Positions 6,110-6,850 of a stretch of 6,850 bases of DNA are shown piece after piece; positions within the stretch are counted from its first letter, which is position 1, and every line of letters begins with the position of its first letter. A model generated the notes under the pieces. That model did not search any database and had not been told where the DNA came from. It saw nothing but the letters and a program-made list of their open reading frames with translations. The translations under genes and the position numbers were made by a program. Origin of the DNA: Gammaproteobacteria bacterium (GTDB lineage Bacteria > Gemmatimonadota > Gemmatimonadetes > Longimicrobiales > Gaopeijiaceae); NCBI GenBank assembly GCA_024638345.1, contig JAHEKL010000154.1, positions 1 through 6,850 of the forward strand, read 5' to 3'.

Positions 6110-6850
6110 TCAGACCGGGATCGCTTCCTTGCCACTACCCTTTCTGCGGCCCTTCCTCCTTCGCTGCGCCTCCTCCTTCGTTCCCCACCGCTGCTGGATC
6201 TCCAGGAGCGCCGGAGAGGCAACGAAGATCGAGGAGTAGGTCCCGATCACGACCCCCAGGATCAAGACGATCGTGAAGTCCCGGATCACCGCGCCACCCA
6301 GGACGAGGAGCGCGACCAGCACCGCGAGCGTGGTTCCCGAGGTCATCACGGTCCGGGGAAGCACTTCGTTGATCGACCGGTTCATGAGCGTCAGGGGATT
6401 CTCGCGGCGCCCTCCCTTCTTGTTCAGATTCTCCCGAATCCGGTCGAACACCACGATCGTGTCGTTCAGTGAATACCCGATCACCGTGAGGATCGCGGCC
6501 ACCGTCGGGAGCGAGATCTCGATCCGGAACAGGGCCAGGAACCCGAGCGTCAGCAGGATGTCGTGGAGCGTCGCGATCACCGCCGCCAGACCGAAACGGA
6601 ACTCGAAGCGGAAGGCGATATAGAGAAGCGTCGCGATGAATGAGACGAGAATCGCTCCGAGCGCTCGCTGCTGGAGCTCGCCGCCGATCGTCGGTCCGAC
6701 GAATTCCCGCTCTCGGATCTCGAACTGACCCACGTTGGTGCTGGCCTCCAGGGTTGCCGCAAGCTCGTTCGCCACCTCCTCCGGATCCTCCTCGCCCACG
6801 ATGGGAACCCGAACGGTGAACTCGTTCTCGGCTCCGAACTCGCTGATCGG
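6110..6850 (-). CDS. secF: Protein translocase subunit SecF, C-terminal part (cut by right window edge)
   Basis: SecF pairs with SecD in the inner membrane and uses the proton gradient to help pull exported proteins through SecYEG. The last 246 residues are visible; the frame is open to base 6850 with no stop, so the GTG at 6799 is internal. The visible part (numbered from the edge) starts in the periplasmic domain and then shows EFVGPTIGGEL (49-59), which leads into five hydrophobic segments at about 63-80, 88-107, 115-135, 174-189 and 191-216. RND-type SecF motifs are clear: ILTVIGYSLNDTIVVFDRIR (120-139), MNRSINEVLPRT (156-167), TSGTT (170-174) and GTYSSIFVASP (203-213). The first membrane segment and most of the periplasmic domain lie outside; secD is probably just beyond the edge, as is usual. 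The tail after the last helix is very basic (RRRKGRRKGSGK, 230-241) and should be cytoplasmic. Confidence 0.95.
   Translation of the reverse strand, partial: PISEFGAENEFTVRVPIVGEEDPEEVANELAATLEASTNVGQFEIREREFVGPTIGGELQQRALGAILVSFIATLLYIAFRFEFRFGLAAVIATLHDILLTLGFLALFRIEISLPTVAAILTVIGYSLNDTIVVFDRIRENLNKKGGRRENPLTLMNRSINEVLPRTVMTSGTTLAVLVALLVLGGAVIRDFTIVLILGVVIGTYSSIFVASPALLEIQQRWGTKEEAQRRRKGRRKGSGKEAIPV

Noticed and set aside
5216..6472. 418-codon plus-strand open frame opposite tatD and secF
   Set aside because: It is fully antisense to two genes with clear family motifs; its Arg/Pro/His/Asp-rich translation has no recognisable domain and fits the codon bias of the opposite strand.
6110..6799. 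A complete short SecF starting at GTG 6799
   Set aside because: The frame continues without a stop to base 6850, and the residues there (EFGAENEFTVRVP) look like SecF periplasmic domain, so the gene is cut by the window rather than short.

Overview
The window is about 6.85 kb of compact, GC-rich bacterial chromosome. All real genes lie on the minus strand, so transcription runs from the right edge to the left. I read seven genes in this order: secF (cut by the right edge), tatD, mutL, miaA, bshA, nadC and birA (cut by the left edge). I see no tRNA or rRNA gene, insertion sequence, CRISPR array or phage gene. The long open frames on the plus strand are antisense shadows typical of GC-rich coding DNA.

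Layout from right to left. secF (6850-6110) encodes the C-terminal part of the SecDF membrane protein. An 18-bp hairpin (6045-6086) fills most of the gap before tatD (6025-5231), a TatD-family metal-dependent hydrolase. mutL (5217-3406) starts 13 nt after tatD and encodes an endonuclease-type mismatch repair protein. miaA (3409-2468) overlaps the mutL stop by 4 nt at a GTGA junction. A 110-nt spacer with a strong ribosome binding site then leads into bshA (2357-1152), the glycosyltransferase that starts bacillithiol synthesis. nadC (1192-203) may overlap bshA by 41 nt or begin just after it. birA (159-1) starts 43 nt after nadC and shows only its first 53 residues.

The genes serve unrelated housekeeping tasks: protein export, mismatch repair, tRNA modification, low-molecular-weight thiol synthesis, NAD synthesis and biotin attachment. 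Tight spacing and overlaps suggest mutL-miaA and bshA-nadC-birA are read as polycistronic units, possibly as one long transcript. The mutL-miaA pair is a widespread arrangement. High GC, bacillithiol synthesis, a nuclease-type MutL and a BirA with no room for a DNA-binding domain would fit Gemmatimonadota or a related GC-rich phylum. This is an inference from gene content; Deinococcota or Acidobacteriota are not excluded.

I do not see an undescribed multi-gene system. The points worth a second look are local: a C8 tract in the mutL linker placed so that slippage removes the endonuclease domain, a clamp-binding-like motif beside it, a changed residue in the MutL metal site, and a secF-tatD hairpin that pairs fully only as minus-strand RNA.
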